Positions 52,099 to 61,050 of a stretch of 64,000 bases of DNA are shown here, piece after piece. The position numbers and the translations under genes are program-made. Below the pieces are notes generated by a model, which saw nothing but the letters and a program-made list of their open reading frames with translations, had not been told where the DNA came from and searched no databases. The DNA comes from Jannaschia sp. CCS1. Lineage in GTDB: Bacteria > Pseudomonadota > Alphaproteobacteria > Rhodobacterales > Rhodobacteraceae. Location of the stretch: NCBI RefSeq assembly GCF_000013565.1, contig NC_007802.1:744001-808000 (forward strand), written 5' to 3'. Position 1 is the stretch's first letter; each line of letters opens with the position of its first letter.

Positions 52099-54159
52099 TC
52101 ACTCTCCCGACAGGCTTTGCGCCAACCGCATCAGTTGGACGGCTTCCGTCCGGTAGCCGAACTCGTCCATGCCCCGGTTGGCATTGGCGAGCGCGATGGC
52201 GTCAGCGTAGTCCCAGTCAGCAACGAAGTCCGACCCGCGCAACAGCTGCCCGAAGCCCGCAATGGCGGCGGCAAATTGCGCCTCTGTGCCGGGATCAGCC
52301 ACGGCGTTGGCGATGGGGAAGTCGATCAGCTGGCTCTCATCGGCACCCGGTTCTTTCCAGCGCAGTGAGATGAATCCCAACTCGTCGCCGAAGGCCGCCT
52401 CGGGCGCGCCCTCGTCCGCCGTGTACCGCAGGGGCGCGACCAGTACGGCGGGGGAACCCACGGGCGTGACCTCATAAATCGCGGTCACGGAATGGCCCGC
52501 GCCGATGTCGCCTGCATCCACGGCGTCATTGGCGAAATCCTCGCGGGCCAATGCGCGCGTCTCATACCCAATCAGGCGATACTCGGCGATGACGTCGGGG
52601 TTGAACTCCACCTGCACTTTCAGGTCATCGGCGATGGGATACAGCGCGCCTGCCAGTTGATCGACCAGCACCCGCTGTGCCTCATGCAGCGTGTCGATGT
52701 ATGAGGCCGTGCCGTTGCCGTTCTGGGCCAGCGCCTGCATCGTGTCGTCTTGCAGATTGCCGCGCCCGAAGCCCAGAACGGACAGGTAAATGCCCGTGTC
52801 GCGCTGCTCTGCGATGTAATCCTCCAGTGCGCCCGCGTCGCTGAGGCCGACGTTGAAATCGCCGTCGGTCGCCAGCAACACGCGAGACACCTCGCCGTCG
52901 ACCATCATCTCACCCGCCAGCCTGTAGGCCTCCTCAAGACCACCCACGCCATTCGTGCTACCACCGGCCTGTAGCGTCGTCAGCGCCGCGTTGATTGTGG
53001 CCGTGTCGCTGGCTGCCGTGGGCTCTAGCGCCACGCCCGCGCTACCTGCATAGGTCACGATGGCGACCTCATCTTCGGGCGACAGGCGGTTCAACATCAG
53101 CCGGAAGGACTGGATCAGAAGCGGCAATTTGGCCGGATCATTCATGGAGCCCGACGTGTCGATCAGGAACACCAGATTCAGGGGCGGGCGGTCTTCGACG
53201 ACAGGCAAATCCCCCTGAATGCCGATGTGAACCAGCTGCGTGTCGGGATTCCAAGGGGTCTCGAACACCTGCACATTCGGGCGGAACGGGCTGATGTCAT
53301 CGGCGGTGGGGGCGGGATAGTCGTAGGGGAAGTAATTCACCATCTCCTCGATCCGCACAGCGTCCGGCGCGGGCAATGCACCGCGATTGAGGGTGGAGCG
53401 CAGCAGCGCATAAGACGCCGTGTCCACGTCGATGGAGAAAGTGGAGACCGGATCATCGGCCACGACGCGCAAGGGATTGTCGTCGGCGTTGGCGAAGTCC
53501 TCGGGCAGGGGGGCGAGGGCCAGATCGCCGGTTCCAATGTGGTTCTGGGGGCCGCCGTCGGAGTAAAGCGTCAAACCCTGGATTGGGCGGCGGATCTGGG
53601 CGACGCCGTCTCCCGCATGATCGAGATCCGCAAGACCCCCAAGGGCTTCACGCACCATGGGGGCAGGTGCGGGCAGCACCATCGGCGCGAGGCTCGGTGC
53701 CTCTGCATCAGCTACGACGTCAGCTTCTGGGGCGGGTTCAATGAGGACGCGCTCAATGGTGGGAGCCTGCGACCGAAGGGCAGGGCTCCCATTATCTCCT
53801 TGGTCGGCCCCGACAACCTGCGCTTCCTCAACAGGCACCTGCACCAGAGGGCCGGGGGGGCCTTGCAGCATCTGCTGCCCTTGCGGGCTGAGAAACAGAA
53901 AGCCCACGGCGACGAGGGCGGTTGTGGCGGTGAGGGCACCGGTTGTGCGGGTCATCAGCATATCAAAAGCTCCTTTCAAAAAGCCCCGTGGTTTCGGGGT
54001 TTCAGAGCTTTGACGGGCCGTGACTTGCGTTTCTTGGGCCGCCTCAAAGATTTCCAATGAGCGCGCCATGGCCTCGGCCTTGTGCGCGGCATTGGGTGTG
54101 GGCGTGGCATTTGCCATCGCACGCTTGAGGTCGTCCAGATTGGTATCCTTGGAGGTCAT
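52099..54159 (-). CDS. membrane VWA-domain protein, possible anti-sigma partner
   Basis: 686 aa, YfbK-like. A cytoplasmic N-terminal segment (about 1-70, helical, LKRAMANATPTPNAAHKAEAMARSLEIFEA) precedes one membrane helix (about 73-91). It is followed by a long exported part with the conserved DVDTASYALLRSTLNRGALPAPDAVRIEEMVNYFPYDYP, a VWA domain (about 325-500) with the MIDAS motif DTSGSM, and a C-terminal DUF3520-like domain (LRWKEPGADE, FAAAIAGFGQLLRGS). Its start overlaps the sigma-factor stop by four bases. The layout, a short cytoplasmic region, a single helix and a periplasmic sensor, is that of membrane anti-sigma factors (inference). Confidence 0.82.
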   Translation of the reverse strand: MTSKDTNLDDLKRAMANATPTPNAAHKAEAMARSLEIFEAAQETQVTARQSSETPKPRGFLKGAFDMLMTRTTGALTATTALVAVGFLFLSPQGQQMLQGPPGPLVQVPVEEAQVVGADQGDNGSPALRSQAPTIERVLIEPAPEADVVADAEAPSLAPMVLPAPAPMVREALGGLADLDHAGDGVAQIRRPIQGLTLYSDGGPQNHIGTGDLALAPLPEDFANADDNPLRVVADDPVSTFSIDVDTASYALLRSTLNRGALPAPDAVRIEEMVNYFPYDYPAPTADDISPFRPNVQVFETPWNPDTQLVHIGIQGDLPVVEDRPPLNLVFLIDTSGSMNDPAKLPLLIQSFRLMLNRLSPEDEVAIVTYAGSAGVALEPTAASDTATINAALTTLQAGGSTNGVGGLEEAYRLAGEMMVDGEVSRVLLATDGDFNVGLSDAGALEDYIAEQRDTGIYLSVLGFGRGNLQDDTMQALAQNGNGTASYIDTLHEAQRVLVDQLAGALYPIADDLKVQVEFNPDVIAEYRLIGYETRALAREDFANDAVDAGDIGAGHSVTAIYEVTPVGSPAVLVAPLRYTADEGAPEAAFGDELGFISLRWKEPGADESQLIDFPIANAVADPGTEAQFAAAIAGFGQLLRGSDFVADWDYADAIALANANRGMDEFGYRTEAVQLMRLAQSLSGE

Positions 54160-54695
54160 GCGTCCTCCCTCTCTTTGATTTCGCGCAACTTTTTCTTCGC
54201 TTCCGCGACGCGCCAACTGATTGTGCCTTCCGACACGCCAAGGATCTCGGCGGCCTCTGCGTGGGTGACATCATCAAGCACCAACGCCAGCGTGTCGTGC
54301 AGATGGGTGGGCAGCAAAGCCATCGTCCGGTAGAGCCACCGAGCCCCCGCCGTCGCTTCCTGCGCCGTCTGGACGCGGTCCACCTCCCACGCGCCCCAGC
54401 CCTGCGTGGCGCGGGTGTAGCTGGCTTTCCGCCTGCGCCGATCCGTCGCCGCATTCACCGCCACCCGGTAAAGCCATGTCGTCACCTTCGCCTGCGCGCG
54501 GTAACCCGAGAGCTTGCCGGGCAGCGCAAGGCAGATGTCCTGGGTCAGGTCTTCCGCCTCGGTCCGGCTTCCGGTCAGCCGAAAGCACAGGCCGAACAGG
54601 CGGTCGTAGACCCGCGTCAGCAACAGCTGATACGCGGCCCCGTCGCCCCCTGCCGCCGCCAGGGCCAGGTCCTCATCACTCACATTCATGCGCAT
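54156..54695 (-). CDS. ECF-type RNA polymerase sigma factor
   Basis: 179 aa. Region 2 is RVYDRLFGLCFRLTGSRTEAEDLTQDICLALPGKLSGYR...TWLYRVAVNAATDRRRR (about 25-90), and region 4 is the helix-turn-helix EAAEILGVSEGTISWRVAEAKKKLREIK near the C terminus. The start is the ATG at 54695, which has AAGG seven bases upstream. The frame continues further up without homology. It should direct a small regulon, probably including itself, and its activity may be controlled by the overlapping VWA membrane protein. Confidence 0.9.
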   Translation of the reverse strand: MRMNVSDEDLALAAAGGDGAAYQLLLTRVYDRLFGLCFRLTGSRTEAEDLTQDICLALPGKLSGYRAQAKVTTWLYRVAVNAATDRRRRKASYTRATQGWGAWEVDRVQTAQEATAGARWLYRTMALLPTHLHDTLALVLDDVTHAEAAEILGVSEGTISWRVAEAKKKLREIKEREDA

Positions 54696-54779
54696 GTCAT
54701 ACCTTAGGACGGGGGTGATCCGGCAATCCTTGGGTGGGCTCACGAAATATTTCTGCATTTGATCCGGATGTAGAGGAAA

Positions 54780-54798
54780 TTGAGACCCACAATCTCAA
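54780..54798. promoter_or_regulatory. TTGAGA-N7-TCTCAA inverted repeat
   Basis: Perfect 6-bp arms in the AT-rich divergent region between the sigma factor and the TauE gene. It may be an operator for either gene; no regulator is known. Confidence 0.35.
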
Positions 54799-54937
54799 AA
54801 ACTCCTTGACCTGGGGGTGCCCGAGGCTCAAAGCGAAGGCCTTACGGCGTTCAGGCCGTTCGCCGCATCCGACGCACTGGCGTTGAGGGCGAAAGGCAGG
54901 TTACACGCAACCACTGCGACTCAGAGGCCCGTCAGAC

Positions 54938-55861
54938 ATGCAAATCTACCTACCCATTGCCGAGGTGAGCGTGAATGCGTTCCTTCTGCTGGGATTGGGC
55001 GGGCTTGTGGGCGTTCTGTCGGGCATGTTCGGCGTCGGTGGCGGCTTTCTGATGACGCCGCTGTTGTTCTTCATCGGCATCCCGCCGGCGGTGGCCGTGG
55101 CGACGGAGGCCAATCAGATCGTGGCCTCGTCCTTCTCGGGCGTGTTGGCACATTTGAAGAGAAAGACTGTCGATCTGAAGATGGGCCTTGTGCTGCTGAT
55201 CGGCGGTCTCATCGGGGCGGCCATCGGTGTGCAAGTCTTTGCAGCGCTGACGGCCATTGGCCAGGTCGACCTGCTGGTAAGGCTTTGCTACGTTGTTTTC
55301 CTGGGGATTATCGGCGGGTTGATGTTCATTGAGAGCCTCAACGCGATCCGCAAATCGCGCAGGGCAGGCGGTGTGGTCCCGCCCAAGCGCCGCCATCGCG
55401 GCTGGATCCACGCGCTGCCCTTCAAGATGCGGTTTCGGACCTCGGGCCTTTATATCTCGGTGATCCCGCCCCTGATCGTGGGCCTGTTCGTGGGCGTTCT
55501 GGCCGCCATCATGGGGGTGGGCGGCGGTTTCATCATGGTGCCCGCGATGATCTATCTTCTGGGGATGCCCACGAAGGTCGTGGTCGGCACGTCGCTGTTC
55601 CAGATCATTTTCGTGACCGGCTTTGCCACGCTGATGCATGCCACGACGAACTATACCGTCGACATGGTTCTGGCCGTTCTGCTGTTGGTGGGCGGGGTGA
55701 TTGGCGCGCAGATTGGGGCGCGGATCGGCACGAAGATGAAGGCCGAGCAATTGCGGATCCTGCTGGCGATCATGGTGCTGGCTGTCTGTGGCAAGCTGGC
55801 GTTTGATCTGCTGGTGATGCCGTCGGAGCTGTATTCCATTGGGACGGGGGCGGGGCATTGA
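54938..55861 (+). CDS. TauE/SafE family anion exporter
   Basis: 307 aa, about eight transmembrane helices. The family repeat is visible twice: GLGGLVGVLSGMFGVGGGFLMTPLLFFIGIPPAVAVATEANQIV (about 18-60) and LFVGVLAAIMGVGGGFIMVPAMIYLLGMPTKVVVGTSLFQIIF (about 185-227). TauE-type proteins export sulfite or sulfonates (or import other organic anions). The TIGR02186 protein overlaps its end by four bases, a pair I recall from other alphaproteobacteria. Confidence 0.88.
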   Translation: MQIYLPIAEVSVNAFLLLGLGGLVGVLSGMFGVGGGFLMTPLLFFIGIPPAVAVATEANQIVASSFSGVLAHLKRKTVDLKMGLVLLIGGLIGAAIGVQVFAALTAIGQVDLLVRLCYVVFLGIIGGLMFIESLNAIRKSRRAGGVVPPKRRHRGWIHALPFKMRFRTSGLYISVIPPLIVGLFVGVLAAIMGVGGGFIMVPAMIYLLGMPTKVVVGTSLFQIIFVTGFATLMHATTNYTVDMVLAVLLLVGGVIGAQIGARIGTKMKAEQLRILLAIMVLAVCGKLAFDLLVMPSELYSIGTGAGH

Positions 55862-56613
55862 GACGGCTCGCACTCCTCCTCGCGACGCTCCTCGCAGGTG
55901 TCACTGGGGCTGACGCCGAAGAGGTCGTGGCGGGCCTGTCCCAGGATGCGATCAACATCACCGCGAATTTTGAAGGCTCCGAGATCCTGATTTTCGGCGC
56001 GGTAAGCCGGATTGCGCCTGCACCGGAAGGCGATCTGGAGGTGATCATCACAGTTGAAGGGCCCTCGCTGCCCGTGGCCGTGCGCCGCAAGGACCGCCGG
56101 TTCGGGATCTGGGTGAACACCGACGCGATCGAAGTCGATGCCGCCCCGTCTTTCTATGCGGTGGCCACAACGTCACCGTTCCGGGATGTGATCTCAGCCA
56201 CGGAAGACCTGCGCCACAGGGTCTCCATCCCGCGGGCGATCCGGGCCGTCGGGGTCGGGGTCGCCGATGGGGCCGCCTTCACGCGGGCCCTGATCCGGAT
56301 CCGCGAATCCGAGGATTTGTACCAGTTGAATGAGGGCGCGGTGACCCTTCGTAACGAAACCTTGTTCGATACATCCATCCAATTGCCCGCAAACCTGGTT
56401 GAAGGTGACTACCGGACACGCATAATCTTGACACGTGGGGGCGCGGTCCTCGACGTCTATGAACAAGATATTGCGGTGCGGAAAGTCGGTTTGGAACGGT
56501 TCATCTATAATCTCGCCCACGAGCGGCCTCTGGTATACGGCATCTTGTCGTTGACCATTGCCATTCTGGCCGGGTGGATGGCCTCTGCCGTGTTCCGCTA
56601 CATTCGCGCGTGA
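55858..56613 (+). CDS. TIGR02186 family membrane protein
   Basis: 251 aa. The TTG start overlaps the TauE stop (TTGA). Signal peptide RRLALLLATLLAGVTGADAEE, an exported beta-rich domain with VVAGLSQDAINITANFEGSEILIFGAVSR (family signature) and TRGGAVLDVYEQDIAVRKVGLERFIYNLAH, then a C-terminal membrane helix (about 222-243) and a short basic tail. Family function is unknown; the linkage to TauE suggests a helper role in anion transport. Confidence 0.85.
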   Translation: MRRLALLLATLLAGVTGADAEEVVAGLSQDAINITANFEGSEILIFGAVSRIAPAPEGDLEVIITVEGPSLPVAVRRKDRRFGIWVNTDAIEVDAAPSFYAVATTSPFRDVISATEDLRHRVSIPRAIRAVGVGVADGAAFTRALIRIRESEDLYQLNEGAVTLRNETLFDTSIQLPANLVEGDYRTRIILTRGGAVLDVYEQDIAVRKVGLERFIYNLAHERPLVYGILSLTIAILAGWMASAVFRYIRA

Positions 56614-56638
56614 GCGTCGCGATCCCAGGAGATCGCGC

Positions 56639-57025
56639 GTGAGCCGTGCCGCCCAACGGGTTGTCCGCGGGTTCTGGCGCACCATGGCCACCAATGATTT
56701 TCACGCGGCAAGCCGGTGCCTGACCGAGGATTTCCGCCTTCAATGGCCCCAATCTGACGAAATGATCGAGGGCCGGGAAAATTTTGCAGCCGTGAATACA
56801 GCCTATCCGGCGAACGGCCTTTGGACGTTTGATTTGCGCCGCATCGTGGGGGAAGGCGATCAGATCGTGACCGAGGTCGGCGTCAGCGACGGCGTGGAGC
56901 GGGCCACGGCGTTGACATTCCACACGGTGCGCGGCGATCTGATTGCCCTTCAGCGAGAGTTCTGGCCTGACCCGTTCGAGGCGCCGATCTGGCGGGCAAA
57001 ATGGGTCCGGCGACCGGGGCCATAG
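56639..57025 (+). CDS. SnoaL/NTF2-like small protein
   Basis: 128 aa from GTG 56639, preceded by AGGAG with good spacing. NTF2-like fold pattern: VVRGFWRTMATNDFHAASRCLTEDFRLQWPQSDEMIEGRENFAAVNTAYP, then TEVGVSDGVERATALTFHTVRGDLIALQREFWPDP. Such proteins bind or process small molecules; no catalytic residues can be assigned with certainty. The frame is open upstream into the TIGR02186 gene, so only the GTG fits. Confidence 0.72.
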   Translation: MSRAAQRVVRGFWRTMATNDFHAASRCLTEDFRLQWPQSDEMIEGRENFAAVNTAYPANGLWTFDLRRIVGEGDQIVTEVGVSDGVERATALTFHTVRGDLIALQREFWPDPFEAPIWRAKWVRRPGP

Positions 57026-57094
57026 AGGCTGATGTGGCACGGGGGCCGCCCCCCTCACGCCGCTTTTTCGGGGAAAAAGACGCGTACCCCCGAG

Positions 57095-57117
57095 GAGTTG
57101 TAATGGCCCAGATGGAA
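57095..57117 (+). repeat. dispersed 23-bp intergenic repeat, copy 4
   Basis: GAGTTGTAATGGCCCAGATG then GAA; diverged in four or five positions. Located between convergent genes (SnoaL-like and SDR). A CTTTTTC-GGG-GAAAAAG hairpin lies just before it (57063-57079). Confidence 0.55.
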
Positions 57118-57134
57118 CTGCGGGACGCCCTCGG

Positions 57135-57878
57135 TCAACCGCGCCCGACATAGGGCATGTTGGTGGCCAGGACGGTCTGGAAGAGGACGTTGGCCGACGG
57201 CGGCATGTTGGCCATATGCAGGACCGATTGCGCCGCGTCTGCGACATTCATCATATCCATCAGGGGCTTGCCGTCCTTGATGCGGCGCTCGTTCAAGGCG
57301 TCGACGAGGTCCGTGCGGGCATTTCCGATGTCAATCTGGCCCGCCGCGATGCCAAACGGGCGGCCATCGAGGCTGAGGGTTTTCGTCAGGCCGGTGATGC
57401 CGTGTTTGGTGGTCGTGTAGCAAATGGAGCCTTCGCGCGGGGAATGCGCCGAGAGCGAGCCATTGTTGATGATCCGTCCGCCTTGAGGGTCTTGCGCACG
57501 CATCTGGGCGAAGGCCACGCGGGCGGTGTTGAACATGCCGGTGAGGTTGACCGAGAGACTTTGATGCCAATCCGCGACGTCGATTTCGTCGATGGTGCCC
57601 TGGGGCGTGAAGATGCCCGCGTTGTTGAAGACGGCGTCCAGGCGGCCCCATTTGGCAACGATGGCCGCGATAGCAGCCTCGACATCCGCCAATTGGGTCA
57701 CGTCACCCGGCAGGGCGAGGGCGTTGTCGTGGCCGGAGGCCACCTCTGCGAGGAGCGCGCGGCGGCGCGCGAGGAGGGCCACGTTCCAGCCGGAGGCGAG
57801 AAACACCTCCGCCGTGGCCCGGCCAATGCCAGAGCTTGCGCCGGTGATCAGAATGGTTTTCACGGGATTTTGCGTCAT
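57135..57878 (-). CDS. short-chain dehydrogenase/reductase
   Basis: 247 aa classical SDR. Cofactor loop ILITGASSGIGRATAEVF (about 9-26), NNAGIF near 88, the catalytic Ser in IINNGSLSAHSP near 135 and the YTTTK pair (Tyr and Lys) near 155. NAD(P)-dependent oxidoreductase, substrate unknown; NALALPGDVTQ suggests the usual adenine-ring binding. It is convergent with the SnoaL-like gene. Confidence 0.86.
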   Translation of the reverse strand: MTQNPVKTILITGASSGIGRATAEVFLASGWNVALLARRRALLAEVASGHDNALALPGDVTQLADVEAAIAAIVAKWGRLDAVFNNAGIFTPQGTIDEIDVADWHQSLSVNLTGMFNTARVAFAQMRAQDPQGGRIINNGSLSAHSPREGSICYTTTKHGITGLTKTLSLDGRPFGIAAGQIDIGNARTDLVDALNERRIKDGKPLMDMMNVADAAQSVLHMANMPPSANVLFQTVLATNMPYVGRG

Positions 57879-57913
57879 AATGAATGCGTAACTTTCCTGT
57901 AGTTATTCTGTAA

Positions 57914-59461
57914 CTACATCGTAGAGGTGTCCGCGTCTTCTTCCGCCTCCAACTCCAGCGGTGCGGCTTTGACGGTCAGGTCGTCTGTGCTGAGGTCGTG
58001 CACGGGACGGGACAGCATGTAGCGCGTGACCCAGAACAGGCGCTCCTCTGCGCGGGTGATGGCAACATAGGCCAGCCGTTTCCACAGGGCCTGTCCCGCC
58101 TCCATCCGGCCCGCGCGGGAGGCGGCGTAGAGGTCGGGGGAGAAGACCTGCACCTCGGGCCATTGCGACCCCTGCGCCTTGTGCATTGTCACCGCGGCAC
58201 CATGCAAAAACGCGGCCCCCATGCGGGCGGCGTAGGGCAGGAACGGCTCCTCCTCCCCCGGCTTTTCGATCTTCACAATCGAGGCTGCTGAAAAGCGCGG
58301 CGTCTCTGCCCCCATCACATGCAGCCGCGAAAATCCCGGTTTGTTGCCGGGTCCGAGGTAGACAACCGGCGCGCCCTTGATCAGCCCGCGCGCCTCCAGA
58401 TCGATGCGTTTCTTGCGGTGCTTGAGGGGCAATTCAATGCCGTCACAGATCAGCGGCTCTCCGGGCAGGATTTCGTCGTCGCCCGCCCCGAAGGCCGCGC
58501 GGAACGCGGCGATCAGGCGGATGCGGGTGGCATTGCGCCAGACCAGCACCGGGCTGCGCGCCATCATGTCGGAATTCGCGCGGGGGCTGACGACCACGCG
58601 GTCGTCGCGGGCGGCGGCATCTTCGATCATCTGCTCAAAATCGCGAAACTCAAGCTGCGGGTCGCCCAAGGCATGGGCCAGATCCAGAATGGGGTTATCC
58701 GCGTCCTGGCGGTGGACGCGACCCAGATGCAGCAGGTTATCGCCCTTGAACCGATCAAAAATCATCTCGCCCGATTGTCCCACGGGTGCAAGCTGCGCGG
58801 GGTCCCCGAACAGCACCAGCGTTGGGAAAATCTCTTTCAGGTCCTGGAATTGCTTGTCGTCGAGCATGGAGGATTCGTCCACCAGCCCGATATCCAGCCC
58901 ATCCTCGCGGCGTTTCCAGCCGGTGATGAAGTCCGACCCGCGCAGGCCCGCGGAAGCCAGGGCAGCGGGCACCGATTTCGTGGTTTCATAGACTTCTTTC
59001 GCGCGGTCCATGGCGGCGTCGGTCAGGGCCTCAATCGACGGGCGCTCGCCTTGACCGGCCAGCCATTCCGCGACCTTCTCAAATTCCGGGTCGTACATCG
59101 GCGTATAGAGGATGCGGTGGATCGTCGTGGCGGGCACGCCCCGGTTGCGCAGCACGGAGGCCGCCTTGTTGGTGGGCGCGAGCACGGCCACGGTGCGGCG
59201 ATCCTTGCGGCGTTTGCCCTCCCAATCGCCGGAGACGATCTCAACGCCTGTGCGCTCCAGCGCCTTCACCAGTTCGGCCAAAAGCAGCGTCTTGCCAGAG
59301 CCCGCCTTGCCGGTCACGGCGAGAACCGCGCTTTTGGTGTCCTTGGCCGGCACCAAGGTGTCATCGTCGATATCGACGCCCATGTCGCGCAGAACCTCGG
59401 CAATGCGGTCATGGGCCTGGGCCTGATCATCCGAGAAGGTGGGAAGGGGCGTGGTGGTCAT
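57914..59461 (-). CDS. RecD-like ATP-dependent helicase
   Basis: 515 aa. Superfamily 1B helicase: Walker A AVTGKAGSGKTLLLAEL near 56, the ATP-using VAVLAPTNKAASVLRNRG, Walker B VDESSMLD near 215, motif with FGDPAQLAPVGQSG, and C-terminal MHKAQGSQWPEV and YVAITRAEERLFWVTRY. Similar to the exodeoxyribonuclease V alpha-like helicases of alphaproteobacteria, shorter than RecD of RecBCD. Probable role in DNA repair or recombination; its RecB/RecC partners are not in the window. Confidence 0.88.
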   Translation of the reverse strand: MTTTPLPTFSDDQAQAHDRIAEVLRDMGVDIDDDTLVPAKDTKSAVLAVTGKAGSGKTLLLAELVKALERTGVEIVSGDWEGKRRKDRRTVAVLAPTNKAASVLRNRGVPATTIHRILYTPMYDPEFEKVAEWLAGQGERPSIEALTDAAMDRAKEVYETTKSVPAALASAGLRGSDFITGWKRREDGLDIGLVDESSMLDDKQFQDLKEIFPTLVLFGDPAQLAPVGQSGEMIFDRFKGDNLLHLGRVHRQDADNPILDLAHALGDPQLEFRDFEQMIEDAAARDDRVVVSPRANSDMMARSPVLVWRNATRIRLIAAFRAAFGAGDDEILPGEPLICDGIELPLKHRKKRIDLEARGLIKGAPVVYLGPGNKPGFSRLHVMGAETPRFSAASIVKIEKPGEEEPFLPYAARMGAAFLHGAAVTMHKAQGSQWPEVQVFSPDLYAASRAGRMEAGQALWKRLAYVAITRAEERLFWVTRYMLSRPVHDLSTDDLTVKAAPLELEAEEDADTSTM

Positions 59462-59522
59462 GGGCGGACCCTACAAGGGCCACCAGGCAAGGGGTAGGGG
59501 GCGTGGGCGGATTGCAGGCGAC

Positions 59523-59825
59523 CTACAACAGAAGATCGCCCAGTCTGATCTGCACCTCGTCCCGGGTGTGGGACAGGTCATCGGCGGCCTCGGCCAGGGT
59601 TAACGCGAGCGCGCGGGCCAGTTGCGCGTCAATCCGGCTGGAGGCATGGCCATTGAAGGTTTCGACAATCACGCGGTCAGCGGCCAGCAGCGCGCGGATC
59701 ACGGCCATCGCCGTTGCGTCAGGGACGGAATTGCGCAGGGTGGTCGCCAGGGTGAGGGCATCGTTTTCCGGGGCCATGACGGCCGCCAGAACGGTTTCAA
59801 GCAGGAGTTCAGTGTCTTTTCGCAT
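59523..59825 (-). CDS. hypothetical protein, 100 aa
   Basis: Short soluble, helix-rich protein with no recognised domain: ETVLAAVMAPENDALTLATTLRNSVPDATAMAVIRALLAADRVIVETFNGH, then a Leu/Ala-rich C-terminal half. It lies 62 bases upstream of the helicase start on the same strand and could be cotranscribed. Regular helical periodicity and normal codon use support it as real, but nothing else can be said. Confidence 0.5.
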   Translation of the reverse strand: MRKDTELLLETVLAAVMAPENDALTLATTLRNSVPDATAMAVIRALLAADRVIVETFNGHASSRIDAQLARALALTLAEAADDLSHTRDEVQIRLGDLLL

Positions 59826-59996
59826 CGCGTGTCGGTCCGGGCCGTCCTTTTGAGAAGAGAAGGATGACCGGGTTCTCCCGCGATCTGGCCGGTTTCATCG
59901 GCGTCTGCCTTGGGGGCATGAGGGAGATATCCACGCAACACCGCCGCAACAAGCGGCCGATTGGAAACAGACAATTTTACAGATCTGGTTAACGCC

Positions 59997-60989
59997 CTAG
60001 GCGGGCAGGGGCCCACCATCGGTGCCGATGACAAACGCGCAATCGCCCGGTTTGATCAGGCCGGGCACGTGGCGCGCCGCAAGACGCCCCGCGCGTTGGG
60101 CGTAAATGGTTTTGCGGACCGTTTCGAGATCAGAGGTATTATAGATATGGGCGAGCGGTTGACCCGGCTCAATTGTATCGCCGAGGGCCACGAGAGGATG
60201 CACGAGACCCCCATGCGTCGCAACGTGGAAGCCGCCGGGGTCCGACAGATCCAGCGCGCGGGAGGGGGCGGGTGCCGCCGGCCAATCATAGGTCATATGG
60301 TGGGCGAGCACACGGCGCAGGCCCGCGATGGCAATCTCGGCGCTTTGGGGCGTCGCCGTGCCCGCGCCGCCGATTTCGGTCGTGACAAAAGTCTTGCTCG
60401 CCCGCTCTGCCGCGCCGTCCAGCATACCGGCATCGTCAATTTCGCGCAGGCGGGCGGTCCAGGGCGCGCCGAAGGACCGGGCGGCGGCGGCGCAGCGGGC
60501 GTCCTGTTCGGCATCGTCAAGGATGTGGCTGATCGCCATGGGCAGGAAGTCGAGGGTTTTGCCGCCCGAGTGGATGTCGATGACCAAATCGGACAGCGGA
60601 ATGAGGTGGTCGTTTACGACGGCCGCGATCTTTTCCGTGACAGTGCCGGAGGGATTGCCCGGAAAGGCCCGGTTGAGATTCACGGCGTCGATGGGCGACG
60701 TCCGCGTGGCGGCGTGAAAGGCGGGGGTGTTGAGGTAGGGGATGGCAATGAGGCGCCCCAGGATCGCCTCGGGTGTGGCGGCATCGATCAGATGGCGGAT
60801 GGCGAGGGGACCTTCGTATTCGTCCCCATGGGTGCCACCAATCACCAGCGCGGTGGGGCCCGGACGGGTGCCGTTGATCACGACAATGGGGATCATGACA
60901 TGGCCCCAGGCGCTGTCGTCAGCGGAATGGGGGATGCGGACATGGCCGTAGGTCTTGCCCGGCGTGTCGATATCGAAGCTGAGGGTCAT
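59997..60989 (-). CDS. doeB: N2-acetyl-diaminobutyrate deacetylase (ectoine degradation)
   Basis: 330 aa, zinc-dependent M14 succinylglutamate desuccinylase/aspartoacylase family. Metal ligands are seen in GGTHGDEYEGP (His, Glu, about 53) and DIHSGGKTLDF (about 142, second His). The pathway step is hydrolysis of N-acetyl-diaminobutyrate to 2,4-diaminobutyrate and acetate. Also known as EutE. It follows doeA by 61 bases with the same direction, and doeA+doeB together form the ectoine-opening pair. Assignment rests on this neighbourhood and the DoeB-like N terminus (SFDIDTPGKTYGHVRIP). Confidence 0.88.
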   Translation of the reverse strand: MTLSFDIDTPGKTYGHVRIPHSADDSAWGHVMIPIVVINGTRPGPTALVIGGTHGDEYEGPLAIRHLIDAATPEAILGRLIAIPYLNTPAFHAATRTSPIDAVNLNRAFPGNPSGTVTEKIAAVVNDHLIPLSDLVIDIHSGGKTLDFLPMAISHILDDAEQDARCAAAARSFGAPWTARLREIDDAGMLDGAAERASKTFVTTEIGGAGTATPQSAEIAIAGLRRVLAHHMTYDWPAAPAPSRALDLSDPGGFHVATHGGLVHPLVALGDTIEPGQPLAHIYNTSDLETVRKTIYAQRAGRLAARHVPGLIKPGDCAFVIGTDGGPLPA

Positions 60990-61050
60990 GGGGTGGGTCC
61001 TTGCGGGCTGTCAGCGCCTCCTCGGGGCCTCCGGCTCCTCCTCGCAGCTG

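Noticed and set aside
61000-61050. GCTGTCA and CCTCCTCG direct repeats between doeB and doeA
   Set aside because: Short and in GC-rich sequence; no clear operator symmetry.
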